Below, piece by piece: positions 1 through 12,000 of a stretch of DNA of 64,000 bases. How positions within the stretch are numbered: the first letter of the stretch is position 1; each line of letters opens with the position of its first letter. The stretch is from contig OY755241.1 of the NCBI GenBank assembly GCA_963576725.1, forward strand, positions 28,274,853 through 28,338,852. Direction: 5' to 3'. The DNA is from Azorinus chamasolen (Eukaryota > Mollusca > Bivalvia > Cardiida > Solecurtidae). Both the position numbers and the translations under genes were made by a program. Below the pieces are notes generated by a model. It saw nothing but the letters and a program-made list of their open reading frames with translations, was not told the DNA's origin and did no database searches.

Positions 1-150
1 ACAGCTTTGATGTATTTACTTTATTTGACTAAACGCCTAGTGTTAAAGCTTTAACTAAAACATTGCCTTCACTATTTCCTAACAGGCATTCACAGAGCTA
101 AAAGAAGTGAGTGTCTAACTTGCTTAAATCAGCGCCCATCAGTGTCATAG

Positions 151-402
151 ATAACCCTTTGCTCCATGATTATTTATGTAGGAAATAATGTCATGAATAT
201 TGATTAGCTGATTTTTTATAATGGCATATGAATGCCAAAACTTTAGACCATGACAGAAACTGTAGAACCAGTTCTACATGTATGTTATTTCATAAGCAAA
301 CAGAGCAGACCATGATCAGACAGCTCCTGTAGGAGCCATCTGATCTGGGTCTACTCTGTTTGTAAAGGCATTAAAGGATGTTTCTTTGGAGTAAAGGGAT
401 AA
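151..402. mobile_element. TTAA-type miniature element, family A
   Basis: Family A consensus ends are TTAACCCTTTACTCCATGAA and its complement, with inner ATTCATG...ATGACATCATGAATATT and a central hairpin GCAAACAGAGTAGACCC...CTCTGTTTGC. This copy is bounded by ATAA on both sides, a variant of the TTAA target. Confidence 0.7.
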
Positions 403-417
403 GGGAAAGGTACCAAA

Positions 418-585
418 TTAATACTAGAAATGTCATTTTTCCACCACTTAACCCTGTAATATGGCTTTAGAATTAACTCAACTCTATATTGTAACTACAT
501 TTTTAGAATTGTCTTAAAGAGATGATTCTAAAGATTTATTGTAACATGGTGGAGAAATGACAGTTTTAGTATTTGAAATGTGCGC
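418..585. repeat. Family I remnant
   Basis: Decayed copy of the I foldback: TTTTTCCACCACTTAACCCT on the left, TAACATGGTGGAGAAATG on the right, and an apex near TTGTCTTAAAGAGATGATTC. Confidence 0.45.
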
Positions 586-660
586 CTTTACCTATGACTT
601 TGGTAACCAGTCAACCCTTTCTATCACAAATCACTTCACTATAATTTCATGTTTTGAATA

Positions 661-873
661 CAGCAAAATAGCTCTAAACTGGAATTCCAGTAGAGAAGAA
701 TTTAGATACTTTTAGGCAGGTGGCTGCTTAATGCAGGGTGAAAGTCATGCAGAAAGCTCTTCTAGGAGGTTTCTGCATGACTTTCACCCTGCATTAAGCT
801 ACCACCTGTCTCCAAGACCAATATATTGTATTTATACTAAATTAAATGTCCAGTTTAGAGGGGTTTTACTGTG
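661..873. mobile_element. TA-type miniature element, family G
   Basis: Inverted ends pair CTCTAAACTGGA with TCCAGTTTAGAG. The core is the G hairpin (AGGCAGGTGGCTGCTTAATG...CATTAAGCTACCACCTG). The right end is TTTTACTG. Confidence 0.6.
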
Positions 874-968
874 CAGGCAGTTGTATACTTAATAATAAAA
901 AAATTAATTAGGATAAAGACATTAAACAGATATAAAATTGGCACCAGTAGAAGACTTAATATCATATC

Positions 969-1642
969 TATTAACTCTATACTCCATTTATATTCATGTA
1001 AGAAATGATGACATCATAAATATTAATTAGAATAGTTCTTATGATGGCATGTATACATAAACACATGGCATTTTGTCTGTGGCAGATCTATATTATTACA
1101 GAGTTACAGATAAAGGTGTTTACCCAAATACTAAAATCGTCATTTCACCACCAAATCCTATACTATGATTCTAAAGAGTGGTCACAGTATAGAGTTTGGT
1201 GAAGAAATAAAGAAGCTATTCTTGAAAATATTTAAATTAATGCATCTTTATAATCTGGACTTCTATTATTCCATAAGCAAACAGAGCAAACCCTGATCAG
1301 AAATTATTTTGCTCATAACTATAAAAATTAACTGTTTAACCCTTTCCCTGTTCTATGTTTATCGCAAATTTCAATACCTACTGAATATTCATGGACAAAT
1401 TTGTTATAATGATGCATGGAGGGTGGAACATTGTAGCTATTTTAGCAAGTATAGAAACATATCTATCAAATTTTATTAGCAAACAGAGCAGACCCTGATC
1501 ATACGGCTCCTCTAGGAGCCGTCTGATCTGGGTCTACTCTGTTTGCAAATGCGTGAAAACACGTTTATATGAGGGAAAGGGTTAATATTCATGATGTTGT
1601 TTCTTACATGATTATTCATGAAGTAAGGGATGAGTTAGAGTC
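969..1642. mobile_element. Family A element broken by nested I (1099-1264) and B (1336-1585)
   Basis: The left A part ends CAGATCTATATTATT and resumes after the I copy with CCATAAGCAAACAGAG. It is interrupted again at TTAA 1336 and resumes at 1582 with TTAATATTCATGATG, through ATTCATGAAGTAAGGGA. The I copy is flanked by TATTATT on both sides. Confidence 0.6.
1336..1585. mobile_element. TTAA-type miniature element, family B
   Basis: TTAA on both sides, ends TTAACCCTTTCCCTGTTC and GAGGGAAAGGGTTAA, central perfect hairpin around CGGCTCCTCTAGGAGCCG. It is nested in an A element. Confidence 0.75.
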
Positions 1643-1844
1643 AGTTACAATAACTAGTAGCCCATGTACCAATCATTGAGAACGGGTTGACATTGTTAAC
1701 GAATTGTATATTGACATGTTTCTATTGTTTAACCTTTGAATGTTAACTAATTGTATATATGTTTAACCCTTTTAATGCTAAATTTTTCAAAGTAGCGTTG
1801 TCCATCATTGTTTGGCTCATTCACTCAGATTGAAACCTTTTGAT

Positions 1845-2038
1845 GTCCCACTTTTTTCAATCCATTGTGATACATAGAACATTTGCTAAACAGAAGCAAA
1901 TGCTCTATTTATCACAATGGTTTCAAAACTGCAAATTCTAAAATTTTCCTTTTTTAATTGTAAATTCTCTTTTTCAGTAGATTTATTCAAAGAGGTTTGG
2001 TCTAAATGATAATTATAGCCTATGAGGGAATGAGTTAA
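1845..2038. mobile_element. Family C miniature element, left end decayed
   Basis: Contains the C hairpin (AAATGCTCTATTTATCACAA), TTTTCAGTAGATTTATTCAA and the right end CCTATGAGGGAATGAGTTAA. A hairpin resembling D or J follows at 2065-2180. Confidence 0.55.
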
Positions 2039-2327
2039 TTATTGAGTATTCAGTTGTCAGAGAGCAGTAAACGACAAACTGCAGCAGACTTGATCAGAGG
2101 GTTTCTCTAATAGTCTCCTGATCTGGATCTACACTGTTGGCAAGTGTCAGCATATTCATTTCCTGCATTCAGAGGGTTAAATGTGTTTATTAACAAAGTT
2201 ATTTGTGGAACCTGTTTATAACAGATTGCAGAATTTATGATATTCACACTTTATAGTTGCTGGTTTATTTTCTGTGTCATAGTTTTGTTGTTTAATACTT
2301 TACTGGATAGAGATGTCTTCTGGCACC

Positions 2328-2765
2328 TTTGCAAACAGAGTAGACCCAGATCAGAGGGCTCCTGCAGGTACCATATCTGACATGCAGGGTCTGTTCTGTT
2401 TGCTTGAGGAGAAATGTAATATACATTTGATTCTTCAGCTTTCTAAATGGCCAAAGAAATCCCTTAACCCTTTCCCTCATATAAACATGTTTTCACGCAA
2501 TTGCAAACAGAGTAGACCCAGATCAGACGGCTCCTATAGGAGCCGTCTGATCAGGGTCTACTCTGTTTGCTAACAGAATTTGATAGATTTGTTTCTTTGC
2601 TTTCTAAAATTTCTACAATGTTCCACCTTCCATATGTCTTTATAACTATTTTGTTAATGAATATTCAGTAGGTATTGCAAGATGGCCTAAATACAGAACA
2701 GGGAAAGGGTTAATTGTTCCTTTTGACATTATAATTTTTTTTAATTAATATTCATGAAGTCATTA
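2328..2765. mobile_element. Family A element with nested B (2464-2713)
   Basis: The A hairpin at 2328-2404 is followed by A body, then TTAA 2464, an intact B element, TTAA 2710-2713 and the A right half (ATTAATATTCATGAAGTCAT). The TTAA duplication is visible directly. The B hairpin is GACGGCTCCTATAGGAGCCG. Confidence 0.7.
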
Positions 2766-2841
2766 ATTCTTGTATAAATGTTGATGTAAGTACTTAAAAA
2801 ATGCAGGTATAGAAATTAACTTTGGTTGACAATTCTCTCAG

Positions 2842-3015
2842 GTGAAGAAATTTTGAGCGTAAACATGGTCAACATAGAGGAATCACTTATCAGCAGAGTT
2901 ATGTCCCCTGCATCAGATGCCTCACATTCTGTTCAGGGTTCATTGCTCTCTCCGACTGCAAGTAGAACAAGCACCCCAGATTTTCAGGGGAGACCACTCA
3001 GGGGTTCTGTTCAAG
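2842..3015 (+). CDS. AK5: Exon 1 (first visible): Ser/Pro-rich leader
   Basis: Acceptor TTCTCTCAG and donor AAG|GTTTGT bound 174 nt. The exon begins with two bases of a split codon, so an earlier exon must exist upstream of the window. The product (residues 1-58) starts EEILSVNMVNIEESLISRVM and continues with a Ser/Thr/Pro-rich segment around SPTASRTSTPDF. No fold is recognisable. It looks like the disordered stretch before the first kinase domain and is rich in potential phosphosites. The exon ends with one base that pairs with AG at 7463 to make Glu. The in-frame ATG at 2826 is intronic and should not be used as the start. Confidence 0.7.
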
Positions 3016-6000
3016 GTTTGTGAGGTGTTGTAAATATGTAGTCCCTTTGGTTCTGTACTTGCTGGCTTACCTCCCTTCATTTACATACTGTTGGACAAAC
3101 ACACAATGCATGTTGATTTATTTGCACAATTTGGACTGCTTCAGATATAATGTTTTGCAGATTTTGCTTATGTTAGTCATTATAATTGCTTAGTTTATTC
3201 AACCTGTCTGAAAAATTTGTTTGTACCTACCATATTAACCCTAAAGATTCAGCCACCTAGCCACTTTTTTCTCCATCAATTTATAAACAGAATATGTCAA
3301 TTCTGCACTGTTTCGTGTTTTGATACAGTAGAAACTGTCCCAAGTGTCAATTAATTTATTGAACTCAGGGTCTTAAAAAAGATGATTGCTTAATGCAGGG
3401 CAAAAGTAATGCAGAAAGCTCCTATATTAAGCCACCACATGCCTTACAGACCCATAATGAGACTTCTTTTTTATGGCAGCTTATTAGACATATTCTACTG
3501 TAATTCTAAATAAGTAAAAATAGTGTACACCCTGATCAAGATTTTTAACCCTTTCCTCCATAAATATGTCTTTCTACGCCTCTGTAATAGTCACTTCTTG
3601 AAATCATTGTGATAAAAAGAGCATTAAATTTTGCTCCATAGGAACAAATGCTCTTATTATCACAATGGTTTCAATACTACACAATTCTAACATTTTCCTT
3701 TTCTCTAGTAAATGCTCCTTATCGGTAGATTTTTTCAAAGAGGTAGGATCTAAAAATAGCCTATGAGGGAAAGGGTTAAGAGGCATTTTGATCTGTGTCT
3801 GCAATATTTACTTTTGTTTGCTTTGCCAAATATTTAGAGTTATTATTTAGGGTTATTGCAGTCTGTAGCTTTTTTTTCTGTAGGTTTTCTCCTCTTATCC
3901 CTCACTGGTCTATTCAGTTCTTTGTCATCCGTCAGTGCACCATGTCAGTTTGATGTATAAAGTAGTTTACAGAGCTCCTTACCCGATTATCCCTAAGTAT
4001 TTGCACAGAAAGTTCGACAAATAGTGTAGACCCAGGTCATGTAGACCCAGATAACACTGCTCCTGTAGACCCAGGTCATGTAGACCCAGGTCATGTAGAC
4101 CCAGATAACACTGCTCCTGTAGACCCAGGTCATGTAGACCCAGGTCATGTAGACCCAGATAACACTGCTCCTGATAGAGCAGTTTGTATCCATGCTTATA
4201 AAACTTTTTAGTTGAGTCTGAGTTCGTTCTCAAGTTTTTGATTGGTCAGATTTGAGCCTTTGGCCTTTGGCTCAAATCTGACCAATCAAAAGCTTGAGAA
4301 CAAACTCAGACTCAACTAAAAAGTTTTATAAGCATGGACCCTGATCATGGTCTTCACTGATTGCTACCCTATTGCTAAAGTCTACTTTAAAGTTATCAAT
4401 ATGATGTCAAATTGATTTTTAACCCTTTCCTTTTATGAATGCTTTTTCACTCCTTTGCAGTTTACTCTTCCTGTCTAAAACCCTGTGTTCCATGTATTTG
4501 AGTTTATTTGTCTGATAATTAAAGGATTCTGATGTTGCTGTCAGCTATTATAGGATTCTTTAAAATATATATTCTTTTGTTCTGGTAGGGCTGTCAGTTT
4601 GGTTTGTTTGTATAAATTCCATATTCTGTTATCTAGAATTTTGTTCTGTCAAAACTGCAAGTATTACAGACATATAGATTAACCCTTTACTCCATATTAA
4701 TACACCTCTCTATGCCTTCAATGCGAACAGATGAGTCCCTGATCAGACAGATTTTATCCTAAACCTAGTCACTGGATGTCTGATCTGATCTGGATCCAAG
4801 CTGTTTGCAAGTCAATGGCAGTGGCAAATGACCTTACATTATAAGGGATGTATTTGAAATTGTTGCAGATAAGGGGTATACATCAATTCTAAAGTTTCTA
4901 AATGGGGTTTGGTGGAGAAATGAAGGAGATATTCTTGAAAAATGGTTTATTTTTTTTATCTCTCAGGTAAAGTTTTTTGTTGGGATCTACTCTGGTATAA
5001 AGTCTGATTCTCTTCTTTTTCTCAAGTGCAGGTTGTACATATGGGTAGATGTGATTGATTTCCATTGATTTAACCCCATAGTAGTTTTGGAGATAATTTA
5101 GTTAGAATGATACAAATTCAACATTGTTATAATTATTCAGTACTATCCCTTTACCCTTTGAATGTTCATGTAAGAAATAATGACATCATGACTAATTACA
5201 GTGAAACCCCGCTAATGCGACCACTTAATAAACAGCCACTGATGTCGTCTAAAGCAGGTGGTTGCTTAATGCAGGACGAAAGTTATGCAGAAAGCTCCTA
5301 TAGGAGCTTTCTGCATAACTTTCGTCCTGCATTAAGCTACCACCTGCCTCTGCCACACAGAATTATGCCCCTTTTTGGTGGTCGCATTAGCGGGGTTTTA
5401 CTGTATTAGCTGATTTTCCGTTATAATAGCACATGGGCATAGGAATATTTGGCCACAGCAGAAACAGAGCAGACCCTGATCAGATGGTTTTTGTAGGAGC
5501 CATCCCTGATCTAGGTCTACTCTGTTTGAAAATGTGTAGAAAGGATGTATTTATGGAGTACAGGGTTATTATGGGATTTTGAACCATCAGAAACTGCAAA
5601 CAATACATACTGACACATAGACTGATAGTTGACACATTACAATGCATCTGTTCAGGATCTATACTGTTTGTCTGACTCATGAGCTACCTAGAGTAGGTTC
5701 TAAAGTTTGCATGAATAAATATAGCAGCTGCTGATGTGAGTCAAAACTATGTGCATGTGGTTTGAAATCCCTTTGCAGTTTTAATATTGTACTATGAAGC
5801 ATTTTGTTCATGTTGTTTGTTGAGGTCTGGGCTTGGTTGCTGTTAGACAGTGTTGTAAGTTGAACAATAGATCAGAACAATGATGTTAACTCTTTGAATG
5901 TGGACACACACATGCATTGTCATTTGCAAACAGTGTAGACCCAGATCAGAGGGCTTCTATGGGAGACCTCTGATCAGGGTCTGCACTGTTTGTCACTTAA

Positions 6001-9000
6001 AATCCTCTAGCAAGTTTAAGCCTTTCATACTGAGTGGACTCTATAGTTAACCTTTCCCTCCATAAAAACGCCTTTCTACGCCTCTGTAAAAGTCACTTTA
6101 TGAAATCATTGTGATAAAAAGAGCAATGGTTTAAAAACTACAAAATTCTAAACTCTTTCTTTTCTATAGTAAATGCTCCTTTTCAGTAGATTGGTTCAAA
6201 GAGGTTGGGTCTAAAATAGCCTATGGAGGAATTGGTTAAACACTGATGGGTTACTTCACTCTGAAAAAAAACCCACCTCAGCATTGAAGGTGTTAATGTG
6301 GTATCCTGTGTAACACAGAGTTACGATGTGCTGGAATTCTGTATTTGCCGACTATGTTTTCATATTAGAAATAATGGCATGACGAATATTTATTAGCTAA
6401 CTTTTTATAATGCTATGAAAGCAGGATTGTTTTGGTCAAGGTAGAAACTTTAGAATCAGATCTATATTATTACATAAACAGAGCGTCTAATGTAGGCCTA
6501 CACTTTTTGCAAAACCATCAAAACGTAATTCTCTTTCAGGTAAAAGGGATCAATCTAAATCTTGAATATTGTGTTCATTTGTGTTTTGTTACATCCTATC
6601 ATTTGCCAGTGCTGAGTAATGAGTTAATCCTTTACTCCATAAATACACAATCCTAAGCCTTTGCAAACAGAGTTGACCCAAATCAGGTGCTCCTGAAGGA
6701 ACCATCTGATTAGGGTCTGCTCTGCTTGCTTATGGAATAATAGATATGATTCTGTATTTTTTTTGCTATAGCCAAAATATCATGTGTTCTTGTACCATTA
6801 TAAAAATCATATTCATGCAGTCATTATTTCGTACATGAATATTCATGGAGTAAATGGTTAAATTATGGTCAAGGTTTTGGGATGTCATTTGTTAACCTGT
6901 TACATAAGGACTGAAGGAATGAAGCAGTACCCCAAATCCATGTAGTATAATTTTTAAGTCAACAATTCAGTGGTGGTTTTATGTGATGAATAATATGGGT
7001 TTGATAGGATACAAAATGTAGTCATACAGATTCCATACTCCATGAAATGTTAAATTTCAGTTTTTTTATATTTTTTCGCCTATAACGGTTTGCGCACTTC
7101 TTAAATTATTGATGATGTTAACCCTTTCCTCCATGAATACGCCTTTCAACGCCTCTGTAAAAGTCACTTTTTGAAACCATTTTGATAAATAGAGCATTTG
7201 CTCCTAAAGAGCAAATTTATGCGGTATTTATCACAGTGGTTTCAGAACTACAACATTCTAAAAAAATCCTTTTCTCTAGTTAATGCTCCTTTTTGGTAGA
7301 TTTATTCAAAGAGGTTGGATCTTAAAATAGCCTAGAAGGGAATGAGTTAATCTTATCTAGACATATTTATTTCAAATCAAATTGTTTTCTTAAGCTTTTA
7401 CTAAACGTCAAAGACTCTCAATAAAGCATTTTTGGTCATTCAGTTGTTATGTTTGTTTTCAGAGGAGCCAACTCCCAGAGACAACAAGTCTTCACCACTG
7501 CCAGATATTCCCAAATCTACAGAGAAGACAGAGAAGTTTTCTCTACCAGATGTCCCTGTCGTCTTTGTCATGGGTAAGTCCAGTATTTATAGAGACCACG
7601 ATAGCCAAGTGGTTATGGTCTTCGTCTGGCAATCATTTAGCTTCTCACCACTGTGGTTTGCATCCTGGTTTGAGCATTTGGATTTTTCATGTGAGGAAGC
7701 TTTCCAGCTGGCTTGTGGTAGGTAGGCAGTTCTACCTGGATGTTCTGTCCAGCAAGCAATGCAATTTGTTCCATGCATGGAAAAACCTCTGTAATTAGCT
7801 GAATTTTGTTCTTTGACTGAATACTGTTAAAGAGACATAAAACCCCAAATAAACAAGCAAACAGTATTTATATCATTCTGTATTAACTCATTCCTCATGA
7901 ATATTGATTGTAGAAATACTGACATATTGAATACTAATAAATGAAATTTTTTAAATGCATTTTTTATGCAAATTAGCAATCATTAGCCAATCGTAGCGCT
8001 CATTTTAAGCTTTAGCTAATCATAGCACTCCATGTTCGTCCTCCGTTGTATTACTACGCTGTTTGTAAGCAATGACCGAAACAGCTGTCAGTTGTAGCCT
8101 GTTTTATTTTCTATGGCATTTTTAAGGCTTATGTAATAAAAAAGAATCTGACATTTGTGTTCATTACAAATTTGTTCATGAAACTGGTTTACTATATAAG
8201 AATTACTATGCTAGTAGTTTGGAAGTTCAGCTGTATTTTGGTGAGTTAGAAAAGTTGTTAAATGCGAGCCTTGGCGAGCATTTAACTACTTTTCTGACGA
8301 GCCAAAATACCGCTGAACTTTCAAACTACTAGCATAGTAATTCTTTTATCATGCAACTCCAAGAAAAAAGGAGAAAATGAAGAAAAAGAAAGATTGCTAA
8401 AGCGGTTTCGTCCCCTGAAATGAAAATACATGTAAGTACGTATAACGTGACGTCATGTTGGTATGCAGTGACGTCATCGACTTTTACAACATAAACAAAC
8501 TTGATTTAATCATTTTATATGGACAAATAGTTGAGACAAAGGTGAGCAAATATGTTAATGTGATGTTTGTTTAATAATGCCCTTTTCCTCCTTCTGTTTT
8601 CCTCCTATTGGCTGAACAAAACTTGCATTCCAGTGGGGTCAGTACATATGCACTATACCTCACAAAATACAGCGTCGACGTGGAAAATATTATGCTAGTA
8701 GGAAGTGACTGTATTTCGTGACGTTGCATGATAAAATGAATATAACACTTAATAAATCTCGTGTCATATTATATAGTAAACTCGTTTCATAAAAGCAAAT
8801 TGTAATGAACACTCATGTAAGATCCTCTATAAATAAATATTCAAAAAGTAAAGACAGTGCATTTGGCACAACAACTATATTCTCGCTTCTCAGTCGTGCT
8901 AGATAAGCTGAGTTACTAAAAATAGCCGTACTAGAAATCCTTATCTGGAACACCCCGTGGCTAGTGTATTCATACGCGCGATTGGGTAAAATAATACAAG

Positions 9001-12000
9001 GGAAGGACTTCTTACAGAATTATACCAACATTTCTATAGGCAACAACCTTATGAATTGAAATTAATATAAGTAATTAGCACGAATATGAAATTCTATTTA
9101 TCATATAAACACTTTAAAAGCCTATTTAATTAACCGAAGACGTTGTTTTGTAGTCACATCCGGTCAACAACAGCGCGTGAGCACGATAATCCCCTTGCTA
9201 ATACATGGTCTAGCGGGACTACAACAGCACGTTTTATGCAAGAATTTGGTGTCACGCCTAAAGTTATGCTGCGGTCTGTTGCTATTAGATATGGAAGTCG
9301 TATTACGCAATGTAAAGTAGTACTTCACAAAATTCGTCCATTTTCTTGGTTTTAGGGCGTATTTCAGCGAGAAAAATAATCAAGCACGGGATTTGTTAAA
9401 GCCGGGGGGTTCTATACCCTCGGTTGGTCTGTTCCTATCGGAAACTCGCTAAAGCTCGTTTCCGACTGGAACAGACCAACCTCAAGTATAGAAACCCCCA
9501 TCTTTAACAAAACCCATGCTTGATTCTATTAATCTATATATTTTGCCGTTCTTTTGATAATTGATTTCTAATTATGTAAACTAAATATTGAAATGGGAAA
9601 GATTCTGTATTTAACCCATTCCCCCATATTGACGCATTTTGACGACTCTGCAAAAGTCACCTGTTGAAACCATTGTGATAAATAGAGCATTTGTTCCTAT
9701 AGGAGCAAATGCTCTATTTATTACAATGGTTTCAAACTACAAAATTGTAAAAGTTTCCTTTTCTCTGGTTACTGCTCCTTTTCGGTAGATTTATTCAAAG
9801 TGCTTGGATCTAAAAATAGCCTATGAGGTAATGGGTTAGAGGTGTATCCATGGATATCATCTCAGTTAGCAAAGTCAGGAAAAGGCAGGATTATCAAGTA
9901 AAGTAATTTTGACTTTTCAGGAGCACCAGGCAGTAATAAAAAAGAACATGTTGAGAAACTGATGAAGCGATACTCGGGCTGGCAGCACATTGACATGGGC
10001 ACTCTAATCAAGGAGGAGATAATGAGACGGGGCGATGCCCATACGAAATGGAAGTTGGTAAACGACCTCATGAGCAGAGGAGAGCCAGCTTCACAGGTGA
10101 GAAATAATGTACAAATATAGTTGAACTTTTTACTCCATGAATATTCTTGTAAGAAATAATAATAGCATGAATATCAATTAGATTAAATTTTACAATTACA
10201 CATGAACACAGGAAGTTTTGTCCATAGCAGACACTATAGAATCATATCTATATTAATTCATAAGCAAACAGATCAGACCCTGATCAGACGGCTCCTAAAG
10301 TGCCATATCAGATCTGTGTTGACTCTGTTTACAAAAGCGTTGAAAGGCATATTTATGGAGTAAAGGGTTAATTCTTTGCATGTTCGTGGCAATTTGTGAG
10401 AACTGTTTGAACTGACAGATGAGATGATGGGTAACTATTTGTCTCATGAAGATTCAACATTCACTGTGAATAATTATTTACAGAATTTTTATACTGCTAT
10501 TATACTGAAGGATCACAGGATTTTTTAACCATGACAGAAAATATAGGATTAGATCTGTGTAATTCCATAACAGAGCAGACTCTATCTGATCATATGGCCC
10601 ATGCTGGAGCCATCTGATCTGGGTCAACTCTATTTGCAAGGCTCTATCAGGTAAATGAATGTGTTTAGCTGGAAGATATCTGGTATATGTGTCATTACTA
10701 AGCTAATAGCAACGCATTTAGAAAATTAAGAAAATGATTTCATTTAACCCATTCCCTCATAGATTATTTTTGGACCAAACAAATCTATGCAAAAGGAGTA
10801 TTTACTAGAAAAAAGGAAATTTTAGAAGTGTGTAGTTTTGCCATTGTGACAAACAGAGCATTTGCTCTTTAAAATGCCTTTATGACAAATAGAGCATAGA
10901 GACTGTAAGACACTCAGACAATAATGACTCTGATAATTAATCTGAAGTAAGCAAAAATAACAGCAAATCAGAGTTTGTTGAGAAAAAATATAAGCTATAA
11001 TGTAACCCCAGTGTCGTCATTGTCGTCGTTGTTGTCATCCAAAAACTTCAACATTGGCTATTACTTCTTTACTATTACATGCAAATCTTATGAAACTTCA
11101 CACACTTGTTCACTGTCACAAGATCTACAATTGAACAGATGAGCATTGGCTCTGGCATGCTGTGCTCTTATTTTGTAAACCCTTAGTCTGCCTTGTATTT
11201 TTTTTATCACACTGCCTTCTTTGAATATTAATTAGGCATATCTTTACAAAATTTTGAAATGATTTTCCTAGGCAAAAGCATAGAGCATGCAAGCATGGAT
11301 TTTCCATGGCAAACAGTGCAGTCCCAGATGAGAGAGCTCCAATAAGAGCTCTCTCATCTGGGTCTACACTGTTTGCAAATGTAGCTGTGGCTGGGGCGGC
11401 TATTGATTAACAAAATGGCAAGACAGTAAGCTAAGAATTCAGTTGATATTTTTTTGTATTTTTCTGTCATGTTTAGGAGGTCACCGCAGAAGTTCTCATG
11501 ATTGGGTTGCGGAATTGTGCCGGAGCTTCAGGCATAGTGGTCACAGGTTTTCCACGCAGCGTTGAACAAGTCTGTGACTATGAAAGCAGTGTAAGTATCA
11601 AGTTTTGTTTTACTCTGGGTAAGAAGTGTATCCTAATTTCATGTAGTATTCAGACACCCGGTCGCCACTCTCAGTGGAGTTTGTAAAACTGAATAATTCA
11701 ACTTTGCCCCGCTTTAATATCATTAACCCTTTCCCTGTTGACTATTTATGTAAGAGGTAATGACATCATGGATATAAATTCATCTAATGTTAACCCTTAC
11801 AGTGCGGGACACGAGTCACTAATGTCATTTGCAAACAGTGTATACCCAGATTAGAGGGCTCCTAGAGGAGCCCTCTCATCAGGGTCTGCACTGTTTGTCA
11901 TGTTACACTTTTCTTTAGAAAAATCCCTATATATTCACCATAAGATTGACCGGTTTGAATTTTGGAATAGTCCATTTAAAAATTCAGCGCTGTAAGGGTT

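Noticed and set aside
5107..5409. 100-codon plus frame
   Set aside because: Covers an A end and the G element at 5199-5403; noncoding.
7597..7670. Functional tRNA gene
   Set aside because: Boxes A and B are recognisable, but the arms do not fold properly and the body continues as a SINE.
9143..9355. 70-codon frame at 9143
   Set aside because: No similarity, splice sites or composition supporting an exon.
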